From: Opitutales bacterium
GTDB taxonomy: Bacteria > Verrucomicrobiota > Verrucomicrobiia > Opitutales > Coraliomargaritaceae
Assembly (NCBI GenBank): GCA_018607135.1
Contig: JABBCA010000082.1
Location: forward strand, 1-64,000
Length of the DNA: 64,000 bases
Direction of reading: 5' to 3'
A program made the translations under genes and the position numbers. Shown here one piece after another: positions 1 through 14,048 of this stretch (within the stretch, counting starts at the first letter, position 1; every line of letters starts with the position of its first letter). The notes beneath the pieces were generated by a model. It was not told the origin of the DNA and ran no database searches. It saw only the letters and a list, made by a program, of their open reading frames with translations.

Positions 1-192
1 ATGCCCAAGCGTCTCAACAGTTTCATCGAAACCCTGGAAGCTATTCACTCCCCTCAGACGCCAGCCATTGGCAAACTGGACTTATTGCTCAAGCTTACCG
101 CGGAACAAAAGCAACTCAGCGAAAGTGATCTCGCCAGTTTGAAAGACTCTAACAATCCAGCAGTGAAAGACTGGCTGGAAATGCAAAATTAA
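1..192 (+). CDS. small hypothetical protein, possibly the 3' end of a longer ORF starting before the window
   Basis: 63-aa ORF starting at base 1; no recognised family. Confidence 0.35.
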   Translation: MPKRLNSFIETLEAIHSPQTPAIGKLDLLLKLTAEQKQLSESDLASLKDSNNPAVKDWLEMQN

Positions 193-194
193 TT

Positions 195-434
195 TTAGCT
201 GCGATTCGAGTAAAAGAATAAACCTGTGCCAATGAGTGCGATTAGAAAGCCACTATTTCGGTAACGCACCGCCTTTTCAGTGTGCTGAACTACGCCTTCA
301 ATATCGCCATCTAAAGCGGCATCAGCATAGCTTAAGGCTTGAAGCATCTCATTAATATAAGCCCCAAGACACATCAATGCGATGAACAGCGACAACCATA
401 GTATTTTCTTATATTTCATACACTCTGAGTTCAA
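195..434 (-). CDS. small membrane protein with two hydrophobic segments
   Basis: 79-aa ORF with two TM-like stretches. Confidence 0.45.
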   Translation of the reverse strand: MNSECMKYKKILWLSLFIALMCLGAYINEMLQALSYADAALDGDIEGVVQHTEKAVRYRNSGFLIALIGTGLFFYSNRS

Positions 435-453
435 TCAATGCATCTAAAGCTCA

Positions 454-3446
<2,993 letters not shown>

Positions 3447-3447
<1 letters not shown>

Positions 3448-5756
3448 TAAGTCCGTGTCTTCATTTTCGGATCAACGATATCGCGCATGACATCCCCGAG
3501 CACATTGTATGCGATCACAGTGACAAAGATCGCAAGGCCAGGAGTTAACATCCACCAAAAATTCATAAAGAAGACGATCATGTTTCCTTGTGACTGTTTC
3601 AACATCAGGCCCCAAGATGCAGAAGGCTCTGAGATTCCGAGACCGAGAAACGACAACGCAGCTTCCGCTAGAATATATCCAGGAATCGCGAGTGTAGCTG
3701 CGACCAAGAGATAACTAGCAAGATTAGGTAGTATGTGTTTTACCAAAATAAGTGGCACTGATTGCCCCATGCTTTCTGCTGCTGTCACAAATGGACGATT
3801 TCGAATCGACAAGGTCATCCCACGAATAATACGTGCCGTTCCCGCCCAGCCAATCACCGATAGTATCACTATGATGACAATAAAGACCTGTGCGGAGGAA
3901 AAGTCTGGGCTGATTAGCGCAGAACGAAGCGCGAGCAATAAGTAGAGCGCGGGCACAGACATCAGTAATTCGACCATACGCATCGCAATAAAGTCGACCG
4001 CACCACCGTAATAGCCAGCCATAGCGCCCACTAAAAAACCAATAATCAAGGTGATAGAGATACCGATAAAACCTATCGAAAGTGAGATTTGAGCACCGTG
4101 CAGTAAACGACTAAATATGTCGCGTCCTGTATCATCCGAGCCCAATAAATAAATCCGAGCTTTCGCATCCACAGTATCAAGTTGAAACAATTTACGCTCC
4201 ATTGGGATCAGTCCAAAGAGCTTATACGGTTCCCCTTTCGCGAACAACTGCACTGGAATCAACTCGCCTGACTGCTCTTCATACACAGCAGATCCGACCT
4301 CTTTCTTTTCGTATGCCTTTACATGTAGTGCGCCGTCTCTGTATGTGAGCGCAGTTGGTGGATGATAGGGCTTTTCCAAGTTTTGCTTACTGATCGGATA
4401 CGGCGCGAGGAAGGGAGCAAACAATGCACCGCCGTATAAAATCATCAATACGATGAGTGCGGCGAGTCCCATCGGTCGACGAATCACTTGGCCCAATAGA
4501 TTCTTAAATAAGGTAAAAACAATATACCCAACGAGTGCAATACATGCGATCGCAAGCGCTGTAACCAAGGCAATACCGAGATACTTCAAAATCACACCAA
4601 TTGTCGACAACACGGACGGTGCAAACGCCTCCAATAGGATCTCCAAAAAGATTAAGCCAATTAGGCCCATCCAAATGAATGTAATCTTACTGCGCGTGGT
4701 AGCTGTTTCATTACCAGTAGACTCGACACGAATCCGCGGGTCTGTCCAAGCCAAGAGCATGTCAGCAAGCAGGTTTCCAAAAACCAACATGATCACCCCC
4801 ATCAAGACACCGGCCATAACTACGTATTGATCTTCACGCACGATCGCATCGTAAATCAATTGTCCAAGGCCTGGATAATTCATCACGTTTTCAACTAGCA
4901 GAGCACCTGAGAGTAAGCCTGCAAACGAGTAGCCAAACGAAGTAATAAGCGGATTAATCGCGTTGCGCAGCACATGCTTAAACATGATCACACGTTCTTT
5001 CAGCCCTTTTGCACGTGCGGTCGTCGCAAACTCCGCCTGCATATAATCGATGAAATTGGCACGCATAATACGCATCATTCCAGCGACACTGCCGATACCA
5101 AGCACTATGGTCGGCAAAATCAAGTGATACACGTAATCTGCAAACTGAAGAGCCACAGGGTAAAACTCACTTTCGACAGAGGAACGCCCACCAACAGGAA
5201 ACCACCCGGTAACGGACGCGACATAAACAGCCAAAATTGCTAGAAAAAACTCTGGAATCGAAAGTGCCGCATAAGCTAATAGCGCGGCCATTCGGTCAAA
5301 GATAGAATCTTTGTAAATAGCCGCCAGCACGCCCAAAGGAATGGCGATCATCCAAGCAAAAGTGATCGAAGTTAAAGAAAGCAAAAATGTCGCCGGCACA
5401 CGTTGAGCCAAGAGCTCTGTCACCTTCACCTTATAGCCAAAGGATTCGCCTAAATAGGGCGCACCGATGGAAACCCCAGCTTCTTGATCGCCTGTCCATG
5501 GGCCATACTTAATGGGTGACACATTCGCCAACCAATGACCATAACGAACATACCATGCAGTCGGATTCCCCTCATCATCCACCAGCCCCAATTGTCGCTC
5601 TTGCTGAGCAATCACTTCAGGCGCGATGTCCTTTGCCGCACGGGACTGAGTTAAGAAGTCTCCAGGCGAAACATACATCAAAATAGACACTAGCATACTG
5701 ACTCCGAACAAAAGCGGAATCAATGAAAGCAAACGTCTAACAATAAAAGTAAACAT
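3447..5756 (-). CDS. ABC peptide transporter, natural fusion of two permease subunits (OppB/DppB-like + OppC/DppC-like)
   Basis: 769 aa; N-terminal half [20 protein letters not shown]...[25 protein letters not shown]-terminal half [26 protein letters not shown]...[21 protein letters not shown]. Confidence 0.93.
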
Positions 5757-5759
5757 AAT

Positions 5760-7607
5760 CTATAGCTCTGTGTCAGCGGTCCACACTTCATCTAAATTCC
5801 ACAAAATAGAACCTGTCGGCGGAATATAAATGTTCTCCCACTTGTTCTGCACGCCGACATACCCATACCCGCTAAAAATATATAGCAACGGTAGTTGTTC
5901 GGCTAAAATAGCCTGAATCTCATGTATGTTTGCAATGCGCTTTTCCATATCCAAAGTGCTCTCTTGTTCGAGGAAGAGTTCATCAATACGAGCTTCCCAA
6001 TCCGTTGCAGGTGACTCTTGCTCAGGATACCACTGATGAAAAATACCGCTACTTAAATACAAAGCTTTGCTACCTCCCGGGTCATAACCAGCGCTACTGG
6101 AACCCCAGGATAAAAAAGTTAAATCATAATCGAAGGTCTCGTCAGTCTTCGCAAGTAAGGTAACAAAATCGACTTTCGCGAGTTTAACCGTCATTCCGAT
6201 TTCCTTCATGTTTTCGACAAACGTCACGGCAATCGTATCCGCTGAAGCCACTCCATCGACTGCGAGCAATTCAATTTCAACATAAACTCCCTGACTATCT
6301 TGCAACTTACCATTTACATCCCATGTGTAACCTGCACCAGCGAGAATCTCACGGGCTCGCTCCGGATCATACTCATACGTCGGTAGGTCTGGATTGTGCC
6401 ATTTACCACGCGAAGATGGTATGATGCTATTTAAAGGCTCTCCTTTACCAAATAGTAAGGCATCGATAATGCCTTTTCGATTAAACGCAGTCTGCACTGC
6501 TTGCCGAAAACGCTTATCCGTGAACCAGCGTTTCTTATGAGGCGATAAATAAGGCACTCCATCCTCATTTGAACCGAGGTGTTGATTGAACCAGAAAAAG
6601 CTTACATTGGTAGACAAGCCTTTCTCATAAACGGTGAAATCGTAGACCTCTTCACCCTTTTTGATCCAATCCAAATCTGCAGCGGATATACCCGAGGCGT
6701 CACTTTGGCCAGTGGCAAAATGCACGGTTCCAGTGTTTGACTCAGCAACAAATTTATACACTAAATAATCGATATAGGGCAGTCGTTGGCCTTCAGCATC
6801 GATCCGCCAGAAGTGCGGATTTGGAGTCATGACCAAACGCTCCCCTGGGCGGTAAGAATCGACAACAAAAGGTCCTAGGCTCACAATTTCTTCTGGAGTC
6901 TTGATTGCTGTTTGCGTCGACCATTGTTTAAAGAATGTGCGATCTTTTAAGGTAGCGCCGAGCTTGTGCTTTGGCAAAATTAGCACATTTTCCATAGATA
7001 ATAGAAAAGGAGCAAAGACTGTCGGAAGGCTGACTTCGAAAGTAAGTCCATCGACCATTCGATAGCTGGGCTTCTCACCATTAACCTTCATCTCCTCATA
7101 AAAGCGTGAAGGAAACAAGGGGCGCACCTTGCCTGATTCTTTATCAACCTCATCGGCGAAGATCAGATCAAAGGTAAATTTCACATCTTCAGCACTAAAC
7201 GGCTCTCCATCACTCCATCGAACTCCTTCACGCAAATGAAAGGTAAAGGTCTGGCTATCTTCACTCACGTCCCACGACTTCGCTAGATAAGGCCCGACGG
7301 CCTGCGTGCGAGGATTGTATTTCACCAGTGGAGCTGAAAACTTCTCCTGTATGGAACGTGTGTTTAGATTTCCTGGCACCAAAAAATTAAATGTCTTCGG
7401 CGGAGATGTATCGTTTAGAATAAAAATACCCCCATATTGCCCAGGTTCGACGTCCGCAATGGAAACATCTTTCGGCAAAGGATTCTCACTGCGCTCGACA
7501 ACGGGAGCTTGAGTGCAAGCACTCGCAAACAGTAAAAAAATTACACACACCATTAGTGTGCAGATACAGTATTTTTGCTGATAAGTTTGCTTCCGTGACA
7601 TGAACAT
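5760..7607 (-). CDS. ABC transporter peptide/oligopeptide-binding lipoprotein (SBP_bac_5)
   Basis: lipobox-like FLLFASACTQ; FHLREGVRWSDGEPFSAEDVKFTFD; directly upstream of the fused permease. Confidence 0.93.
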   Translation of the reverse strand: MFMSRKQTYQQKYCICTLMVCVIFLLFASACTQAPVVERSENPLPKDVSIADVEPGQYGGIFILNDTSPPKTFNFLVPGNLNTRSIQEKFSAPLVKYNPRTQAVGPYLAKSWDVSEDSQTFTFHLREGVRWSDGEPFSAEDVKFTFDLIFADEVDKESGKVRPLFPSRFYEEMKVNGEKPSYRMVDGLTFEVSLPTVFAPFLLSMENVLILPKHKLGATLKDRTFFKQWSTQTAIKTPEEIVSLGPFVVDSYRPGERLVMTPNPHFWRIDAEGQRLPYIDYLVYKFVAESNTGTVHFATGQSDASGISAADLDWIKKGEEVYDFTVYEKGLSTNVSFFWFNQHLGSNEDGVPYLSPHKKRWFTDKRFRQAVQTAFNRKGIIDALLFGKGEPLNSIIPSSRGKWHNPDLPTYEYDPERAREILAGAGYTWDVNGKLQDSQGVYVEIELLAVDGVASADTIAVTFVENMKEIGMTVKLAKVDFVTLLAKTDETFDYDLTFLSWGSSSAGYDPGGSKALYLSSGIFHQWYPEQESPATDWEARIDELFLEQESTLDMEKRIANIHEIQAILAEQLPLLYIFSGYGYVGVQNKWENIYIPPTGSILWNLDEVWTADTEL

Positions 7608-7669
7608 TTTTACGAAACCGCCCTCTCAGCTTTGTTCAACCTAAATTAGCGAAATTAAGAGGCAAGAAA

Positions 7670-7747
7670 CGCTGGCCGAAAGCAACGCGTGCTTCCGCGA
7701 CTAAATTCCAGTGCGGTCGCGGAACTAGGAACTAGTTTCGGCCAGCG
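7670..7747. repeat. long imperfect hairpin overlapping the 3' end of the EEP-family gene
   Basis: 12-bp perfect arms CGCTGGCCGAAA/TTTCGGCCAGCG plus inner 9-bp TTCCGCGAC/GTCGCGGAA. Confidence 0.75.
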
Positions 7748-9273
7748 CCCATGAGCAGTGCTTCCACCACAAACTGACGCTTTCCCTTCCAAATACCTAA
7801 TTCAACGACTAAGCGCAATTCTGGAAGATTGTTTTCCAAACCACTCGCTTTCAACTGCTCTAGAATAGAAACATCATGAGAATAAATCGACCAAAGAGTG
7901 CCGCCTATGTTTACTTGCAAAGGCTTTAGACGCGCAACGGTTCCGTCCACCGTATACATCTTACCGATGTAGGGACCGAGTTCGGCATCTTCGACTTCAT
8001 TTAGAAAAGCGCCATCCTCTAGCTGAATGCTGGAATCTGACAAATAACCTAAGGGCATTTCGTAATCGAGCGCATCGGTGCCCTCACTAGGGTTGTCTAA
8101 ATCCAAATAGTCGCCCTGCTCACCATCACTCACAGAGAAGCGTGCATACACGGGCAAGTGATCCGTCACTCCGCCGCCCGTGGCGCCCGCGAAGTTCCAT
8201 GCTAAAGGTCGCCCTACTTTATCCGCATTGAGGCCAGTTAATAAAAGTTTATCGAAACTTCCATCCACATACTGCACTCCACTCGTATCGTAGAGCCCGC
8301 GCGTGATCAGCAGATGCATCAATGTGCCACGACGACCGCGCCAAACTTCCGAGTAACGCGCTTCGGGTGGGATTTCATACCAGAGATTATAAAGATCTGG
8401 GCCTTTATCCTCGCGAATCGCCATCTCATTGCCCTGAGACCCCAGCACATCGTTGATACCTGTCTCGATATCTGGATACAAAATGGAGTGATTGTAGTGT
8501 GAATTTAAGTCACCTCCAATAATGATGTCCGCTAAGGGATCTTCAGCAAGCCGTGCATCAATCAACGAGCGCAGCACATTCGCATTTTGCACACGAATCG
8601 GCTCTCGCTCTGGATTTGAAGCACCCGACTTCCAATGGTTCACATAGACCCACAGCGAATGCCCATGCACATCGAGCTCGACTTCTAAAATATCACGAGC
8701 CTGCTCGAGTTCGTGCGCGACTGAGCTGACAATCGGAAACTTAGAAAACACCGCATTCGCATGCGCGATCCCTGAATCCAAGCCTTTCGAAGGCACCGTT
8801 ACCACGGAATAGCCATGCAGACCCGAGTCCGACATTGCTTTTAATAACCACGCTTTCGAGGACAGCCCTGCATACTCCGCTTTCCAAGCGTCACCAAGCA
8901 TCTCAACGACGCTGGTTTCCGCATAGTTTGCTAAAAACTGATCCAGCTCATCTGTGCTTTCTGGAGAAAAATCAGCCTCAAACTCTTGAAAAAGAATCAC
9001 CTCAGGCCCTGCGCCGGCGTTAAAAGTCTTTAGAACCGCAGTATGGTTCTGCAATTTAGTCAGCAGTTTTGCACGAGTGTAGGTAAACGGATCGTCCGCC
9101 TCATCTTGTTTATAATCGCGAAACATCGCGATACCATCCACGTCGAATAGATTCTCCACGTTGTAAGCAACCACCGTAAACTCAGTCGCTGCCTTCTCAG
9201 CACAACCGATCAAAGGCAGAGCAGATAAGCTCAACAGGCAGCCGAACCACTTCTTAATCTTACTCTTAATCAT
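7732..9273 (-). CDS. endonuclease/exonuclease/phosphatase family lipoprotein
   Basis: EEP signatures VVAYNVENLFDVDG, NHWKSG, IIIGGDLNSHYN, TDHLPVYARF; internal ATG at 9273 starts the lipoprotein signal (ALPLIGCAEK). Confidence 0.85.
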   Translation of the reverse strand: MIKSKIKKWFGCLLSLSALPLIGCAEKAATEFTVVAYNVENLFDVDGIAMFRDYKQDEADDPFTYTRAKLLTKLQNHTAVLKTFNAGAGPEVILFQEFEADFSPESTDELDQFLANYAETSVVEMLGDAWKAEYAGLSSKAWLLKAMSDSGLHGYSVVTVPSKGLDSGIAHANAVFSKFPIVSSVAHELEQARDILEVELDVHGHSLWVYVNHWKSGASNPEREPIRVQNANVLRSLIDARLAEDPLADIIIGGDLNSHYNHSILYPDIETGINDVLGSQGNEMAIREDKGPDLYNLWYEIPPEARYSEVWRGRRGTLMHLLITRGLYDTSGVQYVDGSFDKLLLTGLNADKVGRPLAWNFAGATGGGVTDHLPVYARFSVSDGEQGDYLDLDNPSEGTDALDYEMPLGYLSDSSIQLEDGAFLNEVEDAELGPYIGKMYTVDGTVARLKPLQVNIGGTLWSIYSHDVSILEQLKASGLENNLPELRLVVELGIWKGKRQFVVEALLMGAGRN

Positions 9274-9331
9274 AATCTTAATCGCCTTTTCGTGATAAAG
9301 CCCATAAGTGGATTCATATTTAGACAAAGCA

Positions 9332-10165
9332 CTAAGGTAACCACGGATATTTGTTAAACTCTGGTGCGCGTTTTTCGTTCCAAGCCTTCCGTCCTTCTTC
9401 ACCCTCTTCAGTTAGGTAATAGAGTAAGGTCGCGTTGCCCGCCAACTCTTGAAGTCCTTGTTGACCATCCACATCGGCATTGAAAGCAGCTTTTAAACAA
9501 CGAATAGAGAGCGGGCTATGTTGCAAGATTTCACTCGCCCACTGCACCCCTTCAGCTTCGAGGTCTTCGTAAGGAACGACTTTATTGACTAAGCCCATGT
9601 CCATTGCCTCTTGAGCAGTGTATTGGCGGCATAGATACCAAATTTCTCGTGCTTTTTTATGTCCGACAATTCGCGCTAAATAGCTCGATCCGAACCCACC
9701 ATCAAAGCTCCCCACCTTCGGGCCCGTTTGACCAAAGACTGCATTGTCTGCCGCAATCGTCAGGTCGCACACTACATGTAACACATGGCCACCACCGATC
9801 GCGTAACCCGCAACGAGAGCGATCACCACCTTCGGCATCGAGCGAATGAGCTTTTGTAGATCTAAGACATTCAAACGAGGCACACCGTCCTTACCGATAT
9901 AACCACCCTTCTTGTGGCCACGGATCTTTTGATCACCACCAGCGCAAAAGGCAAATTTACCATCCGTCTGCGGATTGAACCCAGTAAGCAGCACCACACC
10001 GATCGAGGTATCTTCACGGGCATCGGTAAACGCTTCGATCAGTTCTGTCACCGTATCAGGCGTAAATGCATTACGACGATGGGGACGATTGATCGTTACT
10101 TTAGCGATTCCATCGCACTTCTCGTAAATGATCTCTTCAAATTCGCGGACCTTGTTCCAATTCAT
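9332..10165 (-). CDS. menB: 1,4-dihydroxy-2-naphthoyl-CoA synthase
   Basis: crotonase fold; [74 protein letters not shown] typical of MenB. Confidence 0.95.
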   Translation of the reverse strand: MNWNKVREFEEIIYEKCDGIAKVTINRPHRRNAFTPDTVTELIEAFTDAREDTSIGVVLLTGFNPQTDGKFAFCAGGDQKIRGHKKGGYIGKDGVPRLNVLDLQKLIRSMPKVVIALVAGYAIGGGHVLHVVCDLTIAADNAVFGQTGPKVGSFDGGFGSSYLARIVGHKKAREIWYLCRQYTAQEAMDMGLVNKVVPYEDLEAEGVQWASEILQHSPLSIRCLKAAFNADVDGQQGLQELAGNATLLYYLTEEGEEGRKAWNEKRAPEFNKYPWLP

Positions 10166-10224
10166 AAGCCCACAACAGAAAGGATTCTTACGCCAAAAGC
10201 AACGCTGAGGACAGGAAAGTGAAA

Positions 10225-10929
10225 CTAATCGCCACCACAACCACCGCAGCCAGAATCGCTACCGCAGCTACCGCCACAACCACCAGGGCCACCAGGCCCC
10301 CCCTTCTTGTTCTTCTTGATGAGAATACAGATAGCCACAATTAGAAGAACACCTACAAAGATCACCCCAAATGGAATCGTAGAACTGGCGACAGCAATCA
10401 TACCGCAACCAGCTAGTCCCAAAGACAGCGTAATCGCGGTGACAGCCGCGACCAGCCGACTCTTCGAAAGCACTAGGTTCTTCGATGTATCCACCCGCTG
10501 AAAAGATTTCTTCTGCAAATACACCTCTATTGTAGGCCATAAATCATGCGCTGGTGTTTCTCCAAACACCACTAGGTATGAGCTCAAAGTCTGAGTATAC
10601 CAGTCCGTGAACTTTTCAGTTTCGTCTCTACCACCGCGAGTCGGACCATGGTGAATTTTTTGCCCCAATGTCTCGTTACAAAGTCGTATCCAATAAGACC
10701 GTGTATAGCACAGATGCAAATGCCAGACTTGATCCACCACATCCGAGGGCGCACAGGGATGACCTGCCTCACAACAAAGGTATACATAGCGCCGATACTC
10801 TTCGATTGCTCTTTCAGTAAAAAACTCCGTCCAGCCATTTTCGCGCGCGAGACGTGCCTTAAATGTAAACTCGTCGCCCTCCTCGTCGAACGAGAATGTT
10901 GCTAGAGCATTCCACAGTGTAGTGTTCAT
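10225..10929 (-). CDS. glycine-rich-domain (GRDP/TIGR04222-like) membrane protein with Gly/Cys-rich C-terminus
   Basis: [18 protein letters not shown] motif; TM region; tail [25 protein letters not shown]. Confidence 0.7.
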   Translation of the reverse strand: MNTTLWNALATFSFDEEGDEFTFKARLARENGWTEFFTERAIEEYRRYVYLCCEAGHPCAPSDVVDQVWHLHLCYTRSYWIRLCNETLGQKIHHGPTRGGRDETEKFTDWYTQTLSSYLVVFGETPAHDLWPTIEVYLQKKSFQRVDTSKNLVLSKSRLVAAVTAITLSLGLAGCGMIAVASSTIPFGVIFVGVLLIVAICILIKKNKKGGPGGPGGCGGSCGSDSGCGGCGGD

Positions 10930-10938
10930 CGGTGGAGC

Positions 10939-11586
10939 CTAAAATCCATTCGATTCAAGCACTGTATTCCACTGCGCGATACGCGCTTTTTGCTCTTCAA
11001 ACAAAACATCGGTATTGGTGAGCACTTTGATTTCTTTGATCTTATCGCCTTTGCGAACTGAGTTCACCACGAATTTACCTTTGGTAGCTTTGCCGAAGAC
11101 TGTGTGCTTACCGTCCAACCATGCAGTTTCACCATGGGTGATAAAGAACTGACTCCCGTTGGTGCCTGGCCCCGAGTTGGCCATCGAAAGGATGCCCCAG
11201 TTGTTGTGACGCAGCGCAGGGTGGATTTCGTTTTCAAACTTATAGCCAGGACCACCAGTGCCATTCCCCACTGGGTCACCCCCTTGAATCATAAAGTCTT
11301 CAATCACACGGTGAAACGTGAGCCCATTATAGTAGCCACGCTTGGCTAGATTTAGAAAGCTTGCCGCAGTCACCGGAGTCTTCGTCGCAAACACAGTAGC
11401 TTCAATATCACCACGATCGGTGACGATCACGATTTGAACATCACGAACATAATCGGGGCGTTCGACAGTGCCCAGTGGCTCAGCCGCTGGAGTCGACGTG
11501 GACGACACAGACGGCCCGGACGAGCTACAAGCAGCTAAGAAAAATAATGGAAGAAGGGCAAGGATCGATAGACGATGTAGGTGCAT
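10939..11586 (-). CDS. cyclophilin-type peptidyl-prolyl cis-trans isomerase, lipoprotein
   Basis: [49 protein letters not shown]; lipobox FFLAACSS. Confidence 0.95.
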   Translation of the reverse strand: MHLHRLSILALLPLFFLAACSSSGPSVSSTSTPAAEPLGTVERPDYVRDVQIVIVTDRGDIEATVFATKTPVTAASFLNLAKRGYYNGLTFHRVIEDFMIQGGDPVGNGTGGPGYKFENEIHPALRHNNWGILSMANSGPGTNGSQFFITHGETAWLDGKHTVFGKATKGKFVVNSVRKGDKIKEIKVLTNTDVLFEEQKARIAQWNTVLESNGF

Positions 11587-11712
11587 GTCTCCGATCTTCC
11601 GCATGTGTTAAGCAATGACAAGTATCGACTGAAAAATTACACCCGTATACATGATGTTGTAAAAGCACCTGTGGATGCAGACCATACAGAGCGATCGAAG
11701 CGTGTTTGTAGC

Positions 11713-12279
11713 TTAATCGATACCCAGCTTTTCACGACCAGCGGGCGAAATCATATGCGGTGTCCATGGCGGATCCCATACAATATCTACTTGTGCACCT
11801 GAAACAGCCTCCAAGGCCTCAATATTTTGCTTGGCATCATCTGCAATAACCGGGCCCATGCCGCAACCTTGAGCGGTAAGCGTCATCTTGACGTTGACCA
11901 AATGCTTACCTGCCTCATCAGGCTCTCCAATTTGCAGATCGTAGATCAAACCCAAGTCTACGATGTTTACTGGTATCTCAGGGTCGAAGCAGTGTTTCAT
12001 CGCTTCCCAAACCAACTCTTCGCTGAACGGGGAATTGCTATGGTCGGGCTCGGCCGCATTTGCGGCCGAGCTTAGTTCCGCCGCAGCCACATCGCCCAAT
12101 GCATCCCAGTCCTTACTCGCCAGTCGAAATAAACCTGAATCCGTGCGAATCGTCACCGTGCCGCCCAATGCCTGAGAAATCACGGCACGGGTGCCCGCTT
12201 TCAGGGTATGCTCTTCACCAGCAGGTATAATGGTCGCCACTGTATCTCTAGCAAGCGTCAGTTCTTCATTAAAACTCAT
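11713..12279 (-). CDS. sufT: putative Fe-S assembly protein SufT (DUF59/MIP18 domain)
   Basis: WEAMKHCFDPEIPVNIVDLGLIYDLQI and TLTAQGCGMGPVIADDAKQNIEAL; N-terminal SufT-type extension. Confidence 0.87.
   Translation of the reverse strand: MSFNEELTLARDTVATIIPAGEEHTLKAGTRAVISQALGGTVTIRTDSGLFRLASKDWDALGDVAAAELSSAANAAEPDHSNSPFSEELVWEAMKHCFDPEIPVNIVDLGLIYDLQIGEPDEAGKHLVNVKMTLTAQGCGMGPVIADDAKQNIEALEAVSGAQVDIVWDPPWTPHMISPAGREKLGID
12048..12071. repeat. perfect 10-bp hairpin within the sufT CDS
   Basis: GCTCGGCCGC-ATTT-GCGGCCGAGC, encoding part of linker AAELSSAANAAEPDHS. Confidence 0.7.
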
Positions 12280-12454
12280 GCTTCTGAAACAGAGTGAATA
12301 AAGACATACTGTCAATCCAGCTCGACGAGATTCTACTTCTAGCAAGCTGCAAGTGTCTAATACACGACCCTACTACGAAAAATGTCTTGGCACAGATGTA
12401 TCAATTTCTCAACTTAGATTTCCCCTCACTTCGTTAGCAATAACAAGATTCCCT

Positions 12455-13720
12455 ATGCTCAATCATTCCCCCAGAACTTGCCTCAAAGGCATCTTATTTA
12501 CCGCTGCTTTGATGCTAGCACTCTGCTGCCACGGTGCACCACACAACCAAGAGCCTTTAGATTTAAGCATACTTGAGGAACGAAATACACTCAGGCAAAC
12601 CATGAACGCCAGTCAGCGCGTCACCCTACTCAAACTTGAAGCTGCAGTCGAGAAGGCTGCGTCTGACATACAATCTGCAGACTACCTTATACAAACCAAG
12701 ATCAGTGCATTTAGGGATCAAAAAGAGGTGCAAGAGATGGTCAAGCAAGGCGAAGCACAAAAGAAAATCGCAGAAATCGAACTCGATACCGCACAGCGCG
12801 AACTAGTCGCATTCCTAACAAACTTCAACTCAGAGCGTGACGCTCAGCTGGCCGTCGCTGCGAAAAAGTTTAATTTCACTTTAGAATCCACGACTTACGA
12901 AAAAGCATTCACTCAGTCGACAAAATCACTCCTAGCCTTCGCTCGCACTAAAGGATACAGCACAGTTCTGTTTGACCATATCTTTATTAGTGACCGCGAC
13001 GGCACAAAAAGAATCTCAGCTCAGGCACGCAACCAAGCATATGATACCATCGTTGATATTGACGGCACTCACTTTACGGTGAGCGTCCCACAAAACCTCA
13101 AACTCAATGAATCCTCAGAGCTCACTTTCGATGGGGCGCAAAGCTACGAGGGCAAAAAGCTAGCGCTTCTCGCGATCGAGCTCATTGACGCGACCGCAGA
13201 GCAAGGCCTGCTCTTCATGCGCCTTTTAGACATACAGTCTCATGAAATTATCAATCACACGCTCATTCCGGTGAGTGCGATTACTCCACTTGCAAATACG
13301 GAAGATGAGGAAGGAAGCGAAGAAGTCACAATGGCTGTCGAAACCGAAAAGGCCAGCGAGGACCCTCTCGCACTCACACAAGCAGCACCGCTACCGATTG
13401 GCGCTCAAATTCTAGACACCTCAATGTGGATCGACCGTCTGGCGCTTCTACCCTACTCCTTTCAAATTGTTTCAGCGACGTCAGAATCTCTCGTGCCACA
13501 AATCTACCTTGCTCACGCAGTCACCACCAACACAGACATGCGGATTGCAGACGATGGATTTCTACAACGCGCCTACGGCGACACCGAACAAACATTCACA
13601 AGCCAAGCAAGTGCCGAACTTAAACTCAGCGCACATGGCGAAGCGCACGCACTCAGTGCACTTTCTTACAATAATGATCGAGTCATTGCGATAGGCACCT
13701 TCAGCCTAGTCAACGAGTAG
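12455..13720 (+). CDS. exported hypothetical protein with N-terminal coiled coil
   Basis: signal peptide GILFTAALMLALCCHGAP; helical segment after it; no recognised family. Confidence 0.6.
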   Translation: MLNHSPRTCLKGILFTAALMLALCCHGAPHNQEPLDLSILEERNTLRQTMNASQRVTLLKLEAAVEKAASDIQSADYLIQTKISAFRDQKEVQEMVKQGEAQKKIAEIELDTAQRELVAFLTNFNSERDAQLAVAAKKFNFTLESTTYEKAFTQSTKSLLAFARTKGYSTVLFDHIFISDRDGTKRISAQARNQAYDTIVDIDGTHFTVSVPQNLKLNESSELTFDGAQSYEGKKLALLAIELIDATAEQGLLFMRLLDIQSHEIINHTLIPVSAITPLANTEDEEGSEEVTMAVETEKASEDPLALTQAAPLPIGAQILDTSMWIDRLALLPYSFQIVSATSESLVPQIYLAHAVTTNTDMRIADDGFLQRAYGDTEQTFTSQASAELKLSAHGEAHALSALSYNNDRVIAIGTFSLVNE

Positions 13721-13770
13721 TCAGCGGTCTTCATTTGCAGTATCGAAGACAGGGAAGGAGCTCCGAGCGT

Positions 13771-13905
13771 CGAAGAGTAAAGTCCAGACACGTAGCTCAG
13801 ACATTCCTGTCTGGCTCTCCCAGAGCAAGCCCCTACAGAAAGTCCTGATTTCCATTAGCTAACTGTAGCTGAAATCATAAGATTTTGGACGAACGGCCGC
13901 TCAGC
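13771..13905. repeat. dispersed intergenic repeat, copy 1 (upstream of moaC)
   Basis: aligns by eye with 15408-15541: AGACATTCC.GTCTG..CTCCCAGAGCA...TGATTTCCA....TAACTGTAGC.GAAATC.T.AGATTTTG. Confidence 0.8.
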
Positions 13906-14048
13906 TTCGCACACTCCAAAACGTTGCCGCATCGGCTGTGTATACTCAGCGCAAACTGCCTTAGCTGGTGGAACACGCGCAACGCATCTCAGATTCCATA
14001 TATTGTCGCTTTGACAACTCAAGCGCTCGGCGCGATACCTTTAGTCTG

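Noticed and set aside
13771-13800. GAAGAGTAAAGTCCAGACACG resembling the RNase P RNA P4 region (GAGGAAAGUCC)
   Set aside because: Only this short stretch matches; the rest of the RNase P core is absent and the segment belongs to a repeat also found at 15408-15541
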